Source: Castanea sativa
Taxonomy: Eukaryota > Streptophyta > Magnoliopsida > Fagales > Fagaceae
Length of the DNA: 64,000 nucleotides
Reading direction: 5' to 3'
NCBI RefSeq assembly: GCF_040712315.1
Contig: NC_134013.1
Location: 34,693,001 to 34,757,000, forward strand
Below, in pieces: positions 60,478 through 64,000 of the stretch. How positions within the stretch are numbered: the stretch's first letter is position 1; every line of letters begins with the position of its first letter. A program made the position numbers and the translations under genes. The notes under the pieces are model-generated. The model ran no database searches and had not been told where the DNA came from. It saw only the letters and a program-made list of their open reading frames with translations.

Positions 60478-60595
60478 ATATATAGCAAACTACATGTTTA
60501 GTCCTTAACTTTTACGTTATATGTTAATTTGGCCTTTGACCTTTTAAATATGTCAAATTAGTCTCTAACATTTTGGTAATGTATCAAAATAGTCT
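60182..60595. repeat. Recent ~200-bp tandem duplication with variable (AT)n
   Basis: Copies 60182-60378 and 60379-60595 differ by only a few substitutions, mostly outside their shared (AT)n tract, which is longer in the second copy. The unit carries 'ttagtccttaacttttacgt' text seen in Mutator-like terminal repeats. Confidence 0.9.
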
Positions 60596-61006
60596 CGGCC
60601 GTTAAGTAATTGATGAAAAATATTAACATGACTAACAATCAAAATAAAATATAATTTTCTTCCCACATAGACGGTTATCAAATTACCACGTCAACATAAA
60701 ATATAATTTTTTTTAGTTCACCTAAAAAAAAAAAAAATTAAACTAGCTTATCGTAACACTTGTAATTCTCTATATCAGCAGTACAAACATTTAATTGTAC
60801 TAATGCTAACCGGGAATATATATATATATAGAGGGTGTGGCTTACCTTCAATACTTTTTTAATTTGAGTTCTCTTTTTATTTTAAATACACAATGACAAA
60901 TGGTAGTAAGTTTTAATCTTCATCTTTTATTTAATTAGTAAGTAATGTGACAGTTTTTCATTAAAATAAAAAAAGATTTCAGTTAAAAAAGTACTGGAAG
61001 TAAGTA
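60596..61006. other. Non-coding AT-rich spacer
   Basis: Nothing recognisable beyond a short TA run near 60818-60830. Confidence 0.4.
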
Positions 61007-61121
61007 CTGCCATTTCCTAATTACTTTCTTGCTACAATTATAAGGCTAGTAATCATTATTAGTATTTAATTGTTTTTAACTACAAAATAATTGTAACAAG
61101 AAAGTAATTAGGAAATGGCAG
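61007..61121. repeat. 34-bp near-perfect inverted repeat
   Basis: Arms 61007-61040 and 61088-61121 (CTGCCATTTCCTAATTACTT...) pair with one mismatch across a 47-bp loop. No terminal motif or target duplication identifies it as a known element. Confidence 0.85.
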
Positions 61122-61438
61122 GATAGTATTAGAAGATTAACTCTGACAGTTAATAACATGTTACCTCTCATGATAAAAAACAGTTTAGAAAAAAAAATTT
61201 CTAACTTTCCAAACACTGATACGCAAAGATAACATACCAAAAACAAATAAAAGCAAATCACGCAAATAAAAAGAGTGGAAAAACTGACCTGAGAGTGGTA
61301 AGAGGCGGTTCGTGAGAGTTAAGAGTTGGAAGTCCGGATTCGATAGACGACACGCTTGCCCAAGCTTAAAGCGACCCCTCGGCTATTCAAATTGGCTGCC
61401 ATACAATGATGCACTGACAAAGGCAAAAGCAATACTAA

Positions 61439-61704
61439 GGGTCCGTTTGGATAGAACTTATTGCTGAAAACTGAAAACTGAAAACTGAAAATACTGTAGC
61501 AAAATAATTTTAAAATGTGTGAATATTACTGCGGGACCCATTTTTAATGAAAAAGTTGCTGAAAAATGAAATTTATGGGTCCGTGAACAGTGCACGAATG
61601 CACTGTTCACAGAAAAATGGGTCAATAACTGCGGCTGGAAGAAAAAAAAAAAAAAAAAAACTGAACGCAAACGCAAACGCAAGAAGCTGTATCCAAACTC
61701 AGCC
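61439..61704. mobile_element. Tourist-like MITE, TAA target duplication
   Basis: 266 bp with ends GGGTCCGTTTGGATAGA and the complement of GGCTGAGTTTGGATACA, flanked by TAA at 61436-61438 and 61705-61707. An inner palindrome ('gtgaacagtgca', 'tgcactgttcac') sits at about 61582-61610. Confidence 0.82.
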
Positions 61705-62011
61705 TAAAACTCTTTGTGTGTGCATGACTAAAATGTGGGTGCAAGGTTTTTTTTTTTTTTTTTGGTGCAATAACGGCATTTTTTTTAATTAGCAGATGTA
61801 TTTTTACATATAAATGTGTGTTTGTTTTAATTTTTTTAATGAATGGATAAAGTAATTTGAAAACTATCAAGAGAGTGAATGTGTTTTGTATACAATATTT
61901 TAGTGGGAGTTAAATATATATTTTTACCGAGTTGCCCCTGCTTAAACATAGGTTGTAGGGGTATTTTGGAACAAAAAAAAATTTTTGGTCCAAACAGGGA
62001 AGCCCCTTTTA

Positions 62012-62434
62012 TTTTTTTTTTGAGAAATCCATCCCGTTGGGGAAAATATATTCAATAGGGAAAATCTCTGGTTAAAATAGACAAAACATTTGGAAGAATA
62101 TCTTCCATCCAAATACGTAAAGGAAAAGACATTTTAGCCTCCCTAGCTAAAGCATGGGCTATAGTATTACCCTGCCACCTTACATGAGAGATAGAATAGG
62201 TTTGAAACAAACCAACTATAGACCTAAAGTCTTTCACCAAGTGCCCAACAAAAGCATTTGAGCTGGCCCCATCCCTTAAGCTTCTCACTACCCCCTCGGC
62301 ATCCCTTTCAAACCAAACATTCTTGAAGCTCAGTTCTCTAGCAAAGATGGCAACTCTCCTTGCAGCCAACATCTCAAGCACTTCCATTGAAGATGGCATC
62401 GCTATTTTTTCTGACAACAAAGCCATCACTTTCT
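62012..62434 (-). mobile_element. LINE 3' fragment with RNase H-like domain
   Basis: The 125-residue minus-strand frame (62429-62052) reads as the second half of an RVT_3-type RNase H: FARELSFKNVWFERDAEGVV, then LVKDFRSI, then HVRWQGNTIAHALA. A T-run at 62012-62021 is the poly(A). The frame is open and continues up to 62429, then is cut by the LTR beginning at 62435. Confidence 0.82.
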
Positions 62435-63959
62435 TGTTGTGAAATTTTAAAATACTCGCAAGTGTACGAACCGTACCGAAGTATAGTTTGACAAGAACGA
62501 GGTCGAACCCACAGGGACTTGAATGAACATAAGAAAATTAATTAAATCTTAACCAAATTAATCCTAATCTAGTTTAATAAAAATTGGTTGTTTTGAAATT
62601 AAATAAACTAAGAAAATAATAAAATTAAGCAAATAGTTAAACTAAGCAAAAGATATAAAGTAATAAAAAGATGTAAATAATTAAGGGAAAGGAATTAAGG
62701 TTTTGGAATCCGCCTTGTAAGTCATATCAGCATATATTTATGATCATTAATTTTTCCCAACTCACTACATAATAATCTAGAAATCAATCTTGCTATCATG
62801 AAAAATATTCTCATTAAAATCCTTATTTTAAAAATCAAAAGCATGTTCTTCTTCACTTCTTAAGTATAAAATCAAATCATCAATTGTATCTATAGCCAAA
62901 CAAATCACAAGATATATCTAATTCTAAAAATCAAATCATAAATTGTATCCATTGACAGATAAATCACAAGCGATATCCAATTTTATAATCAAGAATTAAT
63001 AAACCAAGTATTCAATTAATTAAGACAAATCCTAAATCATGAGAAAAATATGATTGAACTCATATCTAGAATCTCATCTTAGTCAATTGATATGAAGTAA
63101 GAACAATTTAAATCATTAAAGAACAACTATTGTGGGAAAAATCAAATCACATAAATATTACTAATAATCTTTAACAAGGTTTCATCCTCAACTCTAATTA
63201 TAAATTTAGCTACTCATAATAATTAAAATAAAACACAAGAATAATATACTAAACATTAAACTAGACAAATAAAATAAAACTAATTGTTATGGAAGAAAAC
63301 CAAAGAAGTAGCCGCACTCTCTATGTTCAGCCATCAGCCCTAGCACTGGCCTCCTTGAATTTTGCCCTAAAGAGCCTTTAAATAGGTCAAAGAATTCTAT
63401 TACAAGTTGAATTCTCGTTTGGGAAAAATCCCAGATTTTTAGGTTTCACTTAACCGACGATTTTGGCCCATTTAAATTCAGAATTCGGACTTTTGGTAAA
63501 ACTTCAAAGTTGTAGCCCTTTAAGTTAAATTTCCAGCCCAACTTGAATCATCTCAATTGGACATCTAAGCCGAAAGTTATGCCAAAAATAATAACTGATG
63601 TGCAGGTTGGAATCCTAATCCTAATCCGAATTGAACTTGGATTTGATGCAAATTTCGTTTGATTTCTTGCTCCAATTGGACTTAAATTTAATTGAGTTGG
63701 TCTTCTTTAACTTCATCATTGCCCTTGCAAAAGTAAAATCCATTAGTTTTCTTCTTTGCACAAATCCACTTATTTAATTCCATTCTCCTACAAAAGACAA
63801 ATTCACGCAATAAGATTCAATTAAGCACAAAATTGATTATTCACCATTATTCCAAAACCAAATACAAAATGCATGAATTACGTCAAAATAAGTATGATAA
63901 TGCTTTCTAACAATGATATAAATATGCAAAATTAAGTTATTATCAATGCACATCAAATA
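62435..63959 (-). repeat. 3' LTR of an Athila-like Ty3/gypsy element
   Basis: On the minus strand a purine-rich tract, AAGTTTGGGGG (63970-63960), is preceded by 'cttgaggactagcaaaatgta', the typical pre-LTR text of Athila-type elements. The LTR then runs about 1.5 kb to TTCACAACA at 62435. A TATTTAAAG motif near 63375 fits its promoter. The element body lies beyond 64000. An older broken copy of this LTR is the host sequence of the nest at 6377-11340. Confidence 0.65.
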
Positions 63960-63970
63960 CCCCCAAACTT

Positions 63971-64000
63971 ACATTTTGCTAGTCCTCAAGCAAAACAGAT
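63971..64000 (-). mobile_element. Start of the internal region of the Athila-like element
   Basis: Only the last bases before the 3' purine tract are visible; the coding part would lie to the right of the window. Confidence 0.5.

Overview
The window is nuclear DNA from a flowering plant, most likely a woody dicot. It is AT-rich and full of microsatellites and interspersed repeats. It holds one intact plant gene with spliceosomal introns, a plant bZIP pseudogene, and layered plant transposons: Ty1/copia, Ty3/gypsy, LINE, hAT-like, Mutator-like and Tourist-like MITEs. The style of the repeats resembles Fagaceae (oak or chestnut), but that is an impression and not a demonstration.

The only apparently functional protein gene is a laccase (multicopper oxidase) on the + strand, 24574-38588. 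Seven exons join into an uninterrupted 595-residue reading frame with a signal peptide and all four copper-binding motifs. About 12 kb of its 14 kb is intron. Intron 1 holds a hAT-like element. Intron 2 (6.1 kb) holds an antisense copia element that itself contains a TRIM. Intron 3 holds a solo LTR, and intron 4 holds a small fold-back element. The last intron uses a GC-AG splice pair.

Left of the gene (1-24 kb) lie a CACTA terminus, a frameshifted bZIP pseudogene (1082-1420), several MITEs, a four-layer LTR nest (6377-11340), a deleted Ty3/gypsy element with intact outer ends (11466-16065), LINE remnants and further solo LTRs. Right of the gene (38.6-64 kb) lie a solo LTR (39738-40436), a nearly full-length but mutated LINE (40464 to about 46478), 5 kb of degenerate non-coding sequence, a Mutator-like element with 9-bp target duplications and an internal 303-bp duplication (51545-54486), a hAT-like element (54716-56208), a Mutator-like element that has captured a LARP1-like exon (58057-59817), recent tandem and inverted duplications, and the 3' LTR of an Athila-type element running out of the window.

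Many insertions can be bounded to the base by target-site duplications, so their order of arrival can be read directly. I see no CRISPR array, operon, rRNA, tRNA or obvious novel defence or biosynthetic system. The interest lies in the transposon-loaded laccase gene, the gene-capturing elements and a few odd local rearrangements.
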